Source: a virus. From it: a stretch of DNA of 64,000 nt. The position numbers were made by a program, and so were the translations under genes. Shown piece after piece: positions 6,815 to 14,361 of this stretch (its first letter is position 1; each line of letters starts with the position of its first letter). The notes under the pieces are model-generated. The model searched no databases and was not told where the DNA came from. It was given only the letters and a program-made list of their open reading frames with translations. The stretch covers positions 1 through 64,000 of IMG/VR virus record IMGVR_UViG_3300020580_000001; one strand, 5' to 3'.

Positions 6815-6843
6815 TTGACTTGTGTGTTTCCGTATTAGATACT
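6815..6843 (+). promoter_or_regulatory. rightward early promoter with operator O4
   Basis: TTGACT (6815-6820), 17-bp spacer, GATACT (6838-6843). The 17-bp site GTTTCCGTATTAGATAC (6826-6842, O4) covers the spacer and -10, matching O1 in the GTTTC arm and TTAGA/TAC ends. Repressor at O3/O4 would shut the right early operon. The first gene starts about 75 bp downstream. Confidence 0.55.
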
Positions 6844-6926
6844 CTCTCCCATATTCGCGGCGAAAGGAAGCCCTTACAGGGGGATGGAGCCGACGTTTAT
6901 TCGCGGTCGAAGCGGGGAGGCCAAGA

Positions 6927-7595
6927 ATGGCAGTAGCAGCCATAGCGGCCAAAGGCCCGTCGCGAAGAGGAGTGGAACTTGTTGTCGCTATGACCACGAA
7001 CCGATCACCTACCGAAGACGAGTTGCATGATTCTATCCTGCACTCGCTCCGGTTCGTCCTTGGCGGCTTTGGTTCTAGGAATCAAATATACAACAGAGCG
7101 GTTGAGCCTGAACAAATTCATGGCTCGAGTCAGAAGAGGAAAGCTAAATATCGGTTCAATCGCGTATTGGCTGACTTGGAGAGACATGGCCTACTAGAAA
7201 ACTCCAACGGGTTCCTGATCGCCAAGGAAAAACTAGAGGCGGCGGCGGCTAACCGAATATCCAGGCCCGGTGCCGCGTACGCTCGCAGCCCGGCAATCCG
7301 CGCCGCCGTAATGAAACGAGCAAAAGGCAAATGTGAGTTTTGTGGCGAGCCGGGGTTCATGGGAATCGACGGTGCTCCTTATCTGGAATGCCACCACATA
7401 GTTGCTCTCGCTAACGACGGCGTGGACCGAATGATTAACGTCATTGCCATCTGCGCGAACCATCACCGCGAGGCTCACTTCGGGAAACAGCACGACGAGA
7501 TCGAAAAGCGAATGATCCGGATTGTAGAGAAGGCAGAACAATTTCGTTTGGGGCGCTGCGGTCCTCTCTCCGCTCACCCCATTTCTCCGGTATGA
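6927..7595 (+). CDS. HNH endonuclease, McrA/5mC-nuclease-like
   Basis: Start at ATG 6927, preceded by GGGGAGG at a good distance; the frame is open further upstream but would cover the promoter. A second possible start is ATG 6990 (MTTNRSPTEDEL). The N-terminal ~125 residues are helical (ELHDSILHSLRFVLGG) and could be a DNA-contact domain. The C-terminal HNH domain shows KCEFCGEPGF, ECHHIVALANDGVD and ICANHHREAHFG, i.e. a CxxC zinc site plus catalytic His pair. First gene of the right early operon; may cut host or rival phage DNA or act as a mobile nuclease. Confidence 0.82.
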   Translation: MAVAAIAAKGPSRRGVELVVAMTTNRSPTEDELHDSILHSLRFVLGGFGSRNQIYNRAVEPEQIHGSSQKRKAKYRFNRVLADLERHGLLENSNGFLIAKEKLEAAAANRISRPGAAYARSPAIRAAVMKRAKGKCEFCGEPGFMGIDGAPYLECHHIVALANDGVDRMINVIAICANHHREAHFGKQHDEIEKRMIRIVEKAEQFRLGRCGPLSAHPISPV

Positions 7596-7836
7596 GCCAT
7601 GTGCCGTCAACGCTCGCGGCAAGGTTACGAACTAGGCTCATGAAGCCACGTAGCCATTCACAACTAGGCTCATGGCAACGCTTCGTTGGGCGCCGGGGGA
7701 TACGGAGCGCCGGGCGGTATAGGGTGAGAAGTAGCCGAGGGCGAGAAGCAACCCCGCAGGATAGCAGGCCCTGTTGGCGACATGACTATTCGCGTGCCCG
7801 GCGTTTCTATAGTGATGATGGATGATGGAAGCTACA
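7596..7836. other. non-coding spacer with a 13-bp direct repeat
   Basis: I see no convincing gene here. The open frames are Arg-rich shadows; a 26-codon frame at 7782-7862 (MTIRVPGVSIVMM...) is possible but lacks a ribosome-binding site. The sequence AACTAGGCTCATG occurs twice, at 7630-7642 and 7662-7674 (32-bp period), in a GC-rich stretch. It could be a binding site or replication iteron; two copies are too few to say. Confidence 0.4.
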
Positions 7837-8049
7837 ATGACGCGCCGCCCCTCAATCGATAGTCTCTGGTACGCGCCGGTCATGGATCCGACGTCGGCTG
7901 CATGCATCGCGCTTGAGCATCGCTCGGCCGAGCTGGAAGTCATCTGGCGCGCAAACATGGCGCGGCGTGACGCCGCTGCAATTAGGCACGGCGAGCCGCA
8001 GACCTCGCATGAGTTCTACCGTGGCACGCACATCAAGAGGACGGCATGA
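7837..8049 (+). CDS. small hypothetical phage protein (70 aa)
   Basis: Start at ATG 7837 (MTRRPSIDSLWYAPV), preceded by GGAAG; the frame could also begin at 7822. Acidic-basic helical centre (EHRSAELEVIWRANMARRDA). Its stop overlaps the next start (ATGA). No family recognised. Confidence 0.6.
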   Translation: MTRRPSIDSLWYAPVMDPTSAACIALEHRSAELEVIWRANMARRDAAAIRHGEPQTSHEFYRGTHIKRTA

Positions 8050-8339
8050 ACATGCCAGAGCCCATTTGGGAAACCATATATGCGCACGACCGCCGCGCGC
8101 ATAGACATCGCTGTCGTTGCTGCAACAAAATCATCAACGCTGGCGAGCCGGTCATCATGGCGCGCGTGAAGCCACGGAGAACTTGGGCAATCCATAAAAG
8201 CTGCGGCGATCTTCAGCACAGTGTTAACGCGTACGGCCCCGTTCGGATGACATGGCGCGAAGTCATGTACGTTTGGGGTAGCCAATATCTCCGCAAATGT
8301 GGCTGGAAGATTTCCGAAGAAGCGTGGAGGGCAGCGTAA
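8046..8339 (+). CDS. putative zinc-finger protein (97 aa)
   Basis: A basic protein with CRCCNKIINAGEPV (23-36) followed by WAIHKSC (47-53), a Cys/His arrangement like the PARP-type or treble-clef finger found in small phage proteins. The rest is Trp-rich. Coupled to both neighbours by ATGA and TAATG overlaps. Could bind DNA or RNA; role unknown. Confidence 0.65.
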   Translation: MNMPEPIWETIYAHDRRAHRHRCRCCNKIINAGEPVIMARVKPRRTWAIHKSCGDLQHSVNAYGPVRMTWREVMYVWGSQYLRKCGWKISEEAWRAA

Positions 8340-9106
8340 TGCTCTATAACACGCTTGGTAAGCGCACAAATTACAAACCTAACATGCCATGGGGATTGGA
8401 TGAACTGACATCTAGCCGACAACTTGAACGCGGGACCGAGGGAGGTGTCTTATTCGCACGCAAGGGAGACGGAGACGAGAAGGCATCCGCACGTCAATTG
8501 GTGCTTAATATATTCCATCAGCGCATGAAGTCCCGACTTCAAATGCTAACAATGCCAGGCGTTAATTGGAAGTTTGAACGCAAGCTCTTTGGTATACGCG
8601 AGGGCGATTGGATGAACAAGCCAAATCCTCAACGCACATATTTTATCACCGCAGAAAATAATCGTGCTATTTTCTCTGCTTCGCTTCATAAAATTCCTGG
8701 AATGCATAGATCAATCATTAAGGAAACAAAACCTAAGCCATTCGCCGAAATAGGTTTTAAGTCATCTTTTGCATCACATTATTTCTGCAATGTCGATGAT
8801 CTTATGGCTTATGACAAATGGAGAGAAGGAAAGTTTACCGCCGCTTGGTTGGATTATACCGGCCCTCTTAACACCGAACGTCTGGACATAATCAAACGCT
8901 TTTATGATCGGCATTTGAGGCGTGGAATACTCATTGTAACCGCACTAAAGGCACGGTGGAATATGGCCACAGTCAACGCCATTGATAATGCTGGCGGTTA
9001 TTTTGAATGGCTACAGCAACACCTTGATGGCGACGTTCTGCACAATATTGAGTATATGGATACCTCTCCTATGGCACAGTTTGCCGTAGCCAGGAGAGCA
9101 GTATGA
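8339..9106 (+). CDS. hypothetical protein, possibly methyltransferase-like (255 aa)
   Basis: Start at the ATG that overlaps the preceding stop (TAATG at 8337-8341). The C-terminal half has a Rossmann-like rhythm: AAWLDYTGPLNTERLDII, then HLRRGILIVTALKARWN. The 'LDYTGPL' segment resembles the acidic motif of class I SAM methyltransferase-like proteins in phages, but no glycine-rich SAM loop is obvious in the N-terminal half. I therefore do not assign a function. Codon use is more A/T-rich than the neighbours. Confidence 0.6.
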   Translation: MLYNTLGKRTNYKPNMPWGLDELTSSRQLERGTEGGVLFARKGDGDEKASARQLVLNIFHQRMKSRLQMLTMPGVNWKFERKLFGIREGDWMNKPNPQRTYFITAENNRAIFSASLHKIPGMHRSIIKETKPKPFAEIGFKSSFASHYFCNVDDLMAYDKWREGKFTAAWLDYTGPLNTERLDIIKRFYDRHLRRGILIVTALKARWNMATVNAIDNAGGYFEWLQQHLDGDVLHNIEYMDTSPMAQFAVARRAV

Positions 9107-9228
9107 AGCTTGGCACTGCAATCACAATAACTGTGCCACTAGGAACGGCAATTGGCCTCATTGCGCTTGAATGGCCGGTTTGGATTGCTTGCCTTGTGGG
9201 GCTTTCAATTTTCGGGAGAGCAGCATGA
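9103..9228 (+). CDS. 41-aa membrane peptide
   Basis: A 41-codon gene with two hydrophobic stretches (ITITVPLGTAIGLIAL and VWIACLVGLSIFG). Starts and ends in ATGA overlaps with its neighbours, and GGAGAG precedes the ATG. First of several tiny membrane proteins in this operon. Confidence 0.55.
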   Translation: MKLGTAITITVPLGTAIGLIALEWPVWIACLVGLSIFGRAA

Positions 9229-9449
9229 GCATCGACATAAGTTACGGGAAAAATGATGCGGAATTCGCTGCCGACATAGCTTCGATTAGCGCCTCATTCG
9301 ATCGTCTTATCGCGGAGAATCGGCGCCTCCGCAAAGCGAATTCCGGGCTGCGCGTGGCCGCGGCGGTCGCACTTACTTTCATGAGTCCTACTGGACATGC
9401 TCAGGACATGCTTCGCGACGCGATTGCCAAAGCCGAGGAGGCGTCATGA
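9225..9449 (+). CDS. small coiled-coil protein (74 aa)
   Basis: Start at ATG 9225 in an ATGA overlap. The middle (FDRLIAENRRLRKANSGLRV) is a basic heptad coil, followed by a short hydrophobic piece (AAAVALTFMSPTG) and an acidic helical end. No family recognised. Confidence 0.55.
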   Translation: MSIDISYGKNDAEFAADIASISASFDRLIAENRRLRKANSGLRVAAAVALTFMSPTGHAQDMLRDAIAKAEEAS

Positions 9450-9523
9450 TTCCAATTTTCTTCTGCATGACAGTAGCATTCGCCTGCGTATTCTTCAGCT
9501 ATTTCGGAGGAAGGTTGCCATGA
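9446..9523 (+). CDS. 25-aa membrane peptide
   Basis: ATG 9446 overlaps the preceding stop. The product is a single hydrophobic span (IPIFFCMTVAFACVFFSYF) ending GGRLP. Its last codons carry the GGAGGAAGG ribosome-binding site of the next gene. Confidence 0.45.
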   Translation: MIPIFFCMTVAFACVFFSYFGGRLP

Positions 9524-9588
9524 ATTTTGATTTTTTTGAAGGATACATTTTAGGAAGCATATGCACCTCAATAATCTTTTATTGTTAA
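9520..9588 (+). CDS. 22-aa membrane peptide
   Basis: Starts at ATG 9520 overlapping the stop of the previous peptide and preceded by a strong GGAGGAAGG. Hydrophobic throughout (YILGSICTSIIFYC). The good ribosome-binding site is the main reason to accept such a short gene. Confidence 0.4.
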   Translation: MNFDFFEGYILGSICTSIIFYC

Positions 9589-9608
9589 CAAGTATGTTGG
9601 TGAGTAGC

Positions 9609-9710
9609 ATGATCAATGGCGCTATCTTGATCATTTGTGGAATTATAATAGGGCTCGTGGCAGCACTGATACTAGGCGCCCTAGCCGAGCCTGATAATAT
9701 TGAGGAATGA
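9609..9710 (+). CDS. 33-aa membrane peptide
   Basis: A hydrophobic span (GAILIICGIIIGLVAALILG) followed by an acidic tail (EPDNIEE). ATG 9609 fits the peptide best; in-frame ATGs at 9594 and 9561 would add up to 16 residues. Single-pass topology with acidic tail. Confidence 0.5.
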   Translation: MINGAILIICGIIIGLVAALILGALAEPDNIEE

Positions 9711-9729
9711 TTGTATGATGAGTCTGAAT

Positions 9730-9816
9730 CCCGGCAATTAGGCCGGGCGCTGCCGGACATGCCAATCCCCGGTAGCAAAGGATGCGGGGGCCAATTCCTC
9801 CCTGGCTCCCGCATCC
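9730..9816 (+). promoter_or_regulatory. structured leader with two strong hairpins
   Basis: The 141-bp gap before the 9852 gene holds CCCGGC-6-GCCGGG (9730-9747) and a larger hairpin with perfect 9-bp arms GGATGCGGG/CCCGCATCC (9780-9816) enclosing a second GCCA/TGGC step. Neither is followed by a T-run, so they are not classical terminators. They could be a cis-regulatory RNA, an RNA processing site or a small RNA. Confidence 0.45.
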
Positions 9817-9851
9817 GAATACCGTCATGTCACGCTAATAGGAGAACTAGA

Positions 9852-10196
9852 ATGCTACAAAAGACAAATGCCAGGACCCTTCGCCTATTGGATTTTGCGG
9901 ACTTTTTAGAGAATCTTCCTGATGATAGGATTGACCTAACAAGTTGGTGCTGGCCGTTCCGCAAAGGCTGCAATACCGTGGGTTGCTATGCTGGTCACAC
10001 GATCTATAGGTATGGTACGAAGACTCAAATAGCGAATATGGAATGTAATATGCGATCGCCCAGCATGGAATCGCCCCGCATGGTCGCGGAGAAACTTCTT
10101 GATCTTCGTGATACTTACTCACCAAGATTATTTACAAATCTAAGCATAACAAAAACACAGGCGGTGCAGGCACTCCGCAAGTGGGCATTCGAATGA
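9852..10196 (+). CDS. conserved phage protein with CxTVGCxxGH motif (114 aa)
   Basis: Start at ATG 9852 after AGGAGAAC. The layout 'FADFLENLPDDRIDLTSW' followed by CNTVGCYAGHTIYRY is typical of a small family in phages of Alphaproteobacteria (hydrophobic acidic N-terminus, then a Gly-Cys motif and helical tail). Function of the family is not known to me. It follows a structured leader, unlike most genes here. Confidence 0.65.
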   Translation: MLQKTNARTLRLLDFADFLENLPDDRIDLTSWCWPFRKGCNTVGCYAGHTIYRYGTKTQIANMECNMRSPSMESPRMVAEKLLDLRDTYSPRLFTNLSITKTQAVQALRKWAFE

Positions 10197-10233
10197 TTAA
10201 CGAACCGAATCAGGCAAAAAGGAGCATCATCAT

Positions 10234-10755
10234 ATGACTAAGTCTGACCGACACCGCGCATTCGAGGGCATTCCAGTCGTGGAAGCCAAGAAGGAATTGA
10301 GGGTTTTTATAAACTCAGACGATATCAAAACGGCGATTAGAAAAGATCCAGCGCATTGTGCATTTTCAAATGCATGTCGACGACTTTTTGGATCTCATTC
10401 CGTCGTATTCTTTCGCACTGTCGCCTATGTGGAATTGCCGGACGGGAAAGGCTCTACACGCATCGAAAGATTTGCACTGACAAAAGAAACGAAGCGCCTA
10501 ATTAAAAAATTTGATCGCACTGGAAAGGCTTCCATGGACGGATATGTACTTATCCCACCTTCAATCGGGTTTACTATGGATTACCGGCGAAAGATTGGTC
10601 AGGAATATTCCGCTTCCGGGAGACGCCGCGAAGTGATAGCACTTCGTACGCGTGTTAAAAAGAAAGAGGCAACTGACATTAGAAGCGGAAAGGGCATAGT
10701 ACAGTTTATTATGCGCGAGAAAAAATCACTTCGGATATTATTGGCTGCATCATGA
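10234..10755 (+). CDS. conserved phage protein of unknown function (173 aa)
   Basis: A basic 173-residue protein; the ribosome-binding site AAAGGAGC lies before ATG 10234. The DPAHCAFSNACRRLFG segment (38-53) with its paired Cys recurs in phage proteins of this size class. The C-terminal half is rich in Arg/Lys. ATGA overlap with the next gene. Confidence 0.65.
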   Translation: MTKSDRHRAFEGIPVVEAKKELRVFINSDDIKTAIRKDPAHCAFSNACRRLFGSHSVVFFRTVAYVELPDGKGSTRIERFALTKETKRLIKKFDRTGKASMDGYVLIPPSIGFTMDYRRKIGQEYSASGRRREVIALRTRVKKKEATDIRSGKGIVQFIMREKKSLRILLAAS

Positions 10756-10907
10756 TGGATGGAGCGATGATGTTTGTTTATTTCGCAATAACGGTCTCTA
10801 CAGTAGGGATAACGATTGCAATCTATTTTTTGGAGGCGAAGCTTAATCGAATAGAGGAGAAGATCGATAGAATCGACGCATGGCTTGCGGAGGCACACCA
10901 TGTTTGA
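10752..10907 (+). CDS. 51-aa membrane protein with coiled-coil tail
   Basis: One hydrophobic span (MFVYFAITVSTVGITIAIYF) followed by a charged heptad helix (EAKLNRIEEKIDRIDAW). This is the layout of small phage membrane proteins. It overlaps both neighbours. Confidence 0.5.
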   Translation: MMDGAMMFVYFAITVSTVGITIAIYFLEAKLNRIEEKIDRIDAWLAEAHHV

Positions 10908-10968
10908 GAATTTCATGCTTGTATGCGTAATCTATGTCCTCGCCTGGATTTTCCAAGATGCCAAATAA
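10900..10968 (+). CDS. 22-aa membrane peptide
   Basis: ATG 10900 lies inside the end of the preceding gene, after GGAGGCACACC, and the frame ends inside the Gp157 start. A single hydrophobic span (FMLVCVIYVLAWIF). Short but tightly embedded in the operon. Confidence 0.4.
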   Translation: MFENFMLVCVIYVLAWIFQDAK

Positions 10969-11461
10969 CATCCAAACATCCGTCCGGATTTATGAGGCGA
11001 TTAAGGAGCAACTTGCATTTGAGCATGATCTTTTGCCGGAGGACCAATGTCTTATCGACACGCTTGACGGGCTAACCGATTTAAATGAGCAAATCGCCGC
11101 GCTTGTTCGCGATGCGGTGCGCGCGAAAGCAATGGCTGATGCTCTCAAGATAATTATCGAGGACAATGCTTCGCGCAAACAACGATTTGAAGCCAAGGCA
11201 GAACGATTGAGGGCTTTGGCACTATGGGCATTGACCGAAGCAAATATTCAGCGCGTCGAGGCGCCCGATATGACCATCTCGCAAGTGCCTGGAAGGCCAT
11301 CTGTTGTCATTACCGACGAAGCGGCTATCCCGGATGAATTCTGTAAACTCATCCGCGTGCCAAAAAAGACTGAAATCGCGGAAGAACTGAAGAGCGGGCG
11401 CTTCGTGCCATATGCGGTCTGGTCAAATCCTGAGAAAGTTTTGAGAGTGCAAACAAAATGA
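10958..11461 (+). CDS. siphovirus Gp157-family protein
   Basis: Start at ATG 10958 ([10 protein letters not shown]). The middle is a long coiled coil (residues about 25-90). The family hallmark follows: [20 protein letters not shown], then [23 protein letters not shown]. Gp157 proteins occur in the early or recombination clusters of many phages, close to single-strand-binding genes, as here. Their biochemical role is not settled. Ends in ATGA with an HNH gene. Confidence 0.85.
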   Translation: MPNNIQTSVRIYEAIKEQLAFEHDLLPEDQCLIDTLDGLTDLNEQIAALVRDAVRAKAMADALKIIIEDNASRKQRFEAKAERLRALALWALTEANIQRVEAPDMTISQVPGRPSVVITDEAAIPDEFCKLIRVPKKTEIAEELKSGRFVPYAVWSNPEKVLRVQTK

Positions 11462-11934
11462 TGCCAAGAGTTCAAAAATCGCTAGCCGAACGTTTTTGGC
11501 CAAAAGTTATTATTGGCGGTAATAATGATTGTTGGCTTTGGGCGGGCGCCAAAGATAGTAATGGATATGGGCGCATACAAGCTATTAACGCACAAGGACA
11601 ATGGCGTGCACAGCTAGCAACACGGATATCTTATATGCTTGCTAACGGTGAACTAGATTCCTCGATCGGCGTTTGCCATCATTGTGACAATCCACAATGT
11701 GTAAATCCAAATCATCTTTTTATTGGATCTCAAGCCGCAAATATGGCTGATGCACAACGCAAGGGTAGGATACCAAACCGAACTACCGGACATTTCCAAG
11801 CTGTAAAAACTCATTGCCCAAGAGGGCACGAATATACCGAAGAAAACACCTACTGGCCACCAGGAAAAAATGAGCGATGGTGTAGAGAGTGTCAGCGCAT
11901 GCACAACCGTAATTTCAAAAGGAAATCATCATGA
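11458..11934 (+). CDS. phage-type HNH endonuclease
   Basis: A 158-residue nuclease of the small phage HNH class: [17 protein letters not shown] at 24-40, then [20 protein letters not shown] (72-91) with the catalytic His pair, and [13 protein letters not shown] second Cys/His cluster ([25 protein letters not shown]) follows, as in the zinc-containing variants. It sits between Gp157 and the SSB-like gene, probably as a mobile insertion in the operon. Confidence 0.85.
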   Translation: MMPRVQKSLAERFWPKVIIGGNNDCWLWAGAKDSNGYGRIQAINAQGQWRAQLATRISYMLANGELDSSIGVCHHCDNPQCVNPNHLFIGSQAANMADAQRKGRIPNRTTGHFQAVKTHCPRGHEYTEENTYWPPGKNERWCRECQRMHNRNFKRKSS

Positions 11935-12341
11935 AAATAAGCTCGGCGTTCCCATCAGATTACTTAAGAGCTGCCGACCTTCAAGGACGTGCTGTAACTG
12001 TCACTATGGCACATGTCAATATGGAAAAAGTTGGCAATGACCAAAAGCCAATTCTATATTTTCAGGGGAAAGAACGCGGATTGGTACTAAATGTAACAAA
12101 CGCTAAAAAAATTGCTGAGATATATGGCGACGACACCGAAAATTGGACTGGCGCAAAAATCGTCCTCTACGAAGCAATGGTGGATTTTAAAGGCGACACT
12201 GTCGCGGCAATTAGAGTTCGTATTGCTCCCGCAAAAGCGAATGGACCAAGCCAAATTCAGGATTACGCAAATCCAAAGCCAAGGCCATCTCCGCCGCCAT
12301 CTGAAGACGACGTTATTTATGACGACCCGATTCCTTTTTAA
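11931..12341 (+). CDS. phage protein with SSB-like acidic C-terminal tip
   Basis: A 136-residue protein with beta-rich core ([52 protein letters not shown]), then a Pro-rich linker and an acidic end [12 protein letters not shown]. The tail is very like the DDDIPF tip that bacterial SSB uses to recruit partners. Relatives lie next to Gp157 genes in many Rhizobiales phages. Single-strand DNA binding is inferred from the tail and the neighbours, not from a recognised OB-fold motif. Confidence 0.65.
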   Translation: MKISSAFPSDYLRAADLQGRAVTVTMAHVNMEKVGNDQKPILYFQGKERGLVLNVTNAKKIAEIYGDDTENWTGAKIVLYEAMVDFKGDTVAAIRVRIAPAKANGPSQIQDYANPKPRPSPPPSEDDVIYDDPIPF

Positions 12342-12355
12342 CTAAGGACAAGGCA

Positions 12356-12595
12356 ATGGGTCCGCTCGAAAAAGAAATTGCCGCGTACATAACAGCTACG
12401 CTCGCTCGCATTGCCGCGCCATGGACATCTGCAGCTGATTTGAAATCATGGTGGTTCAGCCAGCGCGAAAAGGACATGCGCGCATCGCTTGTGATCACCG
12501 GAACAACTCCGGAGCATAGACAGCTTTACAATGCTTTCATGGCACGCGGGAATGCGCTCGCGACGGCATCACATATTAGGGGTGGAGCTGAATGA
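12356..12595 (+). CDS. small hypothetical phage protein (79 aa)
   Basis: A helical 79-residue protein (EKEIAAYITATLARIAAPWT). AAGGACAAGGCA precedes the ATG. ATGA overlap with the next gene. No family recognised. Confidence 0.6.
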   Translation: MGPLEKEIAAYITATLARIAAPWTSAADLKSWWFSQREKDMRASLVITGTTPEHRQLYNAFMARGNALATASHIRGGAE

Positions 12596-13062
12596 AAGTA
12601 ACCGCAGAGCCACCAATGGCGTTCAAAGCAACATTTGCCAAAATCAATCCGATCATGACTCGCGAGGTGGTTCAATTTATCTTTGAAGTGCCGACGGATG
12701 AAGCGGATGCCGCACTCAAGCTTCTTGGCGGGATGCCAAAATCGCGATCGGAGCGGTGGTGCGCTATTGCGAGGCTTGATTTAGAGCACGGTAACGGCGA
12801 GGAGAAGACAACACATAACCAACATGTGGTTGGTCGCCGTGCCTTCAGTAATCTTCCGTTCCCCCAACAAGCAGGCATCCTAAGCAAAGATGCTGCTTTT
12901 CAATATTGGATAAATGGCGGCTTTCTCTCGGAGCAGGATTGCGCGGCTGGAATCCGGAAACGTTGCGGAGTTGAGTCGCGTTCAGACCTTCAGGCCGGGA
13001 CGCCGGCCGGAGAAAAATGGCTTTCGTTATTACGGGAATTCGAGGGGAGAGAGATACGGTGA
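12592..13062 (+). CDS. hypothetical phage protein (156 aa)
   Basis: The N-terminus (KATFAKINPIMTREVVQFIFEVP) resembles phage proteins that act in DNA recombination or single-strand binding clusters. The C-terminal part has an Arg/Cys-rich helix (DCAAGIRKRCGVESRSDL) of a type seen in replication-linked phage proteins. The stop overlaps a GTG start. Function not assigned. Confidence 0.65.
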   Translation: MKVTAEPPMAFKATFAKINPIMTREVVQFIFEVPTDEADAALKLLGGMPKSRSERWCAIARLDLEHGNGEEKTTHNQHVVGRRAFSNLPFPQQAGILSKDAAFQYWINGGFLSEQDCAAGIRKRCGVESRSDLQAGTPAGEKWLSLLREFEGREIR

Positions 13063-13172
13063 GCATATTAGGCATTGGATTAACTGTCGCGACAAGCTTT
13101 CTAGCGGGCGTCGGTGTTGGATTCTATATGCTTATCATAGTGATTGGGAGATTGCTTGTTGACCCGCCATAA
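13059..13172 (+). CDS. 37-aa membrane peptide with GTG start
   Basis: GTG 13059 overlaps the preceding stop (GTGA), with GAGGGGAGAGAG just upstream. Two hydrophobic stretches (LGIGLTVATSFLAGVGVG and YMLIIVIGRLLV) joined by Gly-rich residues. Its end overlaps the next HNH gene. Confidence 0.5.
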   Translation: MSILGIGLTVATSFLAGVGVGFYMLIIVIGRLLVDPP

Positions 13173-13548
13173 TTTCACCAAGGCCACAATGGTCGCCAGT
13201 TTCCAACTCTGCGGGGGCCATTGCGAAGGCGTCCTAAAAACTGGAAAACGCTGCAATGCTGTTCTGGTGCCTGGACGCTGGCATTGTGATCATCATAATC
13301 CTGATGCTCTTGGCGGCCAGCCAACGTTAGAAAATGCAAGATGCCTATGCCTTGAATGCCATGCAGCAAAGACTGGAATCGATATGGCCTACATCGCGCA
13401 ATCCCACCAACGAGAGGCCAAGAATATAGGTGTACCATGGCCAAAGCCATCGATTAAATCACGGGGGTTTCCGAAGGCAGAAAAGCCCAAGCGCGAACAA
13501 CTTCCGCTGCCGCCGCGGAAAGTTGATGCTTATGGAGGGCGGCAATGA
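13159..13548 (+). CDS. HNH endonuclease, TTG start
   Basis: A small HNH nuclease: CGGHCEGVLKTGKRCNAVLV provides the zinc Cys pairs, followed by CDHHNPDALGGQPTLENARC and CLECHAAKTGIDM with the catalytic His. Start taken at TTG 13159 (MTRHNFTKATMVA), 9 bases after GGGAG; ATG 13189 is possible but would trim the conserved N-terminal helix. Basic C-terminal tail (KPKREQLPLPPRK). Third HNH gene of this operon. Confidence 0.82.
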   Translation: MTRHNFTKATMVASFQLCGGHCEGVLKTGKRCNAVLVPGRWHCDHHNPDALGGQPTLENARCLCLECHAAKTGIDMAYIAQSHQREAKNIGVPWPKPSIKSRGFPKAEKPKREQLPLPPRKVDAYGGRQ

Positions 13549-13581
13549 GATTGCAGTTAACCAACTAAACGAGGATATCAA

Positions 13582-13977
13582 ATGAAAAAGCTTTCAGTTA
13601 TCGCCGTCGCGACTCTTCTAGCATCGCCATCTTATGCCTGGCATGCAATTACTATAACTAACACCACAGATCCAGTGACGGTTGTATCAGCAATATTCAC
13701 CGTCAAGGGCGTCAAGGCCCAGACATTTAATCTCGATCTTCCAGGTGGTCCTGGTTGGTTTCGGGTATTTGGTCCATTGCATGAAGACGGCGGCCCATGC
13801 CTTCGGCACCTTACTATCGTTGTCAGTAATCCATATTTCGGTGTTGCATCTCAAACAGCCGCGACAAAAATGAATGTATGTACTGAGACAGAAATTAATG
13901 TTAGCGGCGTATGGCCGGTAAGCGCATGGCCTTATGGCGGTGTTGGAACGGCACCACTAGTTATCACGCATAGGTAA
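13582..13977 (+). CDS. exported protein of unknown function (131 aa)
   Basis: A Sec signal peptide is clear: MKKLSVIAVATLLASPSYA, with cleavage after SYA. The mature part is beta-rich with Cys residues spaced for disulfides and Gly-Trp motifs (PGGPGWFRVFGPLHEDGG). GAGGATATCAA precedes the ATG. An exported protein in the early operon is unusual and suggests lysogenic conversion or superinfection exclusion; that is inference. Confidence 0.65.
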   Translation: MKKLSVIAVATLLASPSYAWHAITITNTTDPVTVVSAIFTVKGVKAQTFNLDLPGGPGWFRVFGPLHEDGGPCLRHLTIVVSNPYFGVASQTAATKMNVCTETEINVSGVWPVSAWPYGGVGTAPLVITHR

Positions 13978-14010
13978 TCATAATGCGCGGTTCGATTAGG
14001 GCGGTTCAGT

Positions 14011-14361
14011 ATGACCCGTGACGAACACCGCGCGAAGTGCATCGAAGTAATGGCTCGAACATGGCTCAAACGACGTGGATACGATATCGACAGCGGCGAC
14101 AATCCATCTCTCGCATGGATTTTAAGACAGACAATTGACGAGCTTGTGGAGGTCTTCGATGCACTTCCTATGGCTGGCGCGCGCGTCGTGCCGGTCGAGG
14201 CGACGGAGGAGATGATCGATGCTGCCAGCAAGACCAAGCGCCCATGGGCTGACTGTTTCGAACTGATGGCTGCCGCTGGCGACCTCACCAATGATCCTGA
14301 TGCAGGATTACCAACCGCCGCCGATGTGCGAGGAATCCTAAAGCCAGATGGCAAGCCATGA
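14011..14361 (+). CDS. array gene 1: MTRDEHRA-prefix protein (116 aa)
   Basis: First of four genes beginning with the same prefix MTRDEHRAKCIE (DNA nearly identical over 24-35 bp). The helical body contains VVPVEATEEMIDAA, a segment seen in small Rhizobiales phage proteins. It ends KPDGKP, a variant of the PPEGKP tail of later array genes, and that DNA supplies the ATGA start of the next gene. Function unknown. Confidence 0.65.
   Translation: MTRDEHRAKCIEVMARTWLKRRGYDIDSGDNPSLAWILRQTIDELVEVFDALPMAGARVVPVEATEEMIDAASKTKRPWADCFELMAAAGDLTNDPDAGLPTAADVRGILKPDGKP

Noticed and set aside
7630-7674. Replication origin iterons
   Set aside because: Only two copies of the 13-bp repeat and no A/T-rich unwinding region beside them.
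7592-7825. 77-codon plus-strand frame after the HNH gene
   Set aside because: Arg/Ser-rich, overlaps the HNH stop and has no ribosome-binding site; treated as spacer.
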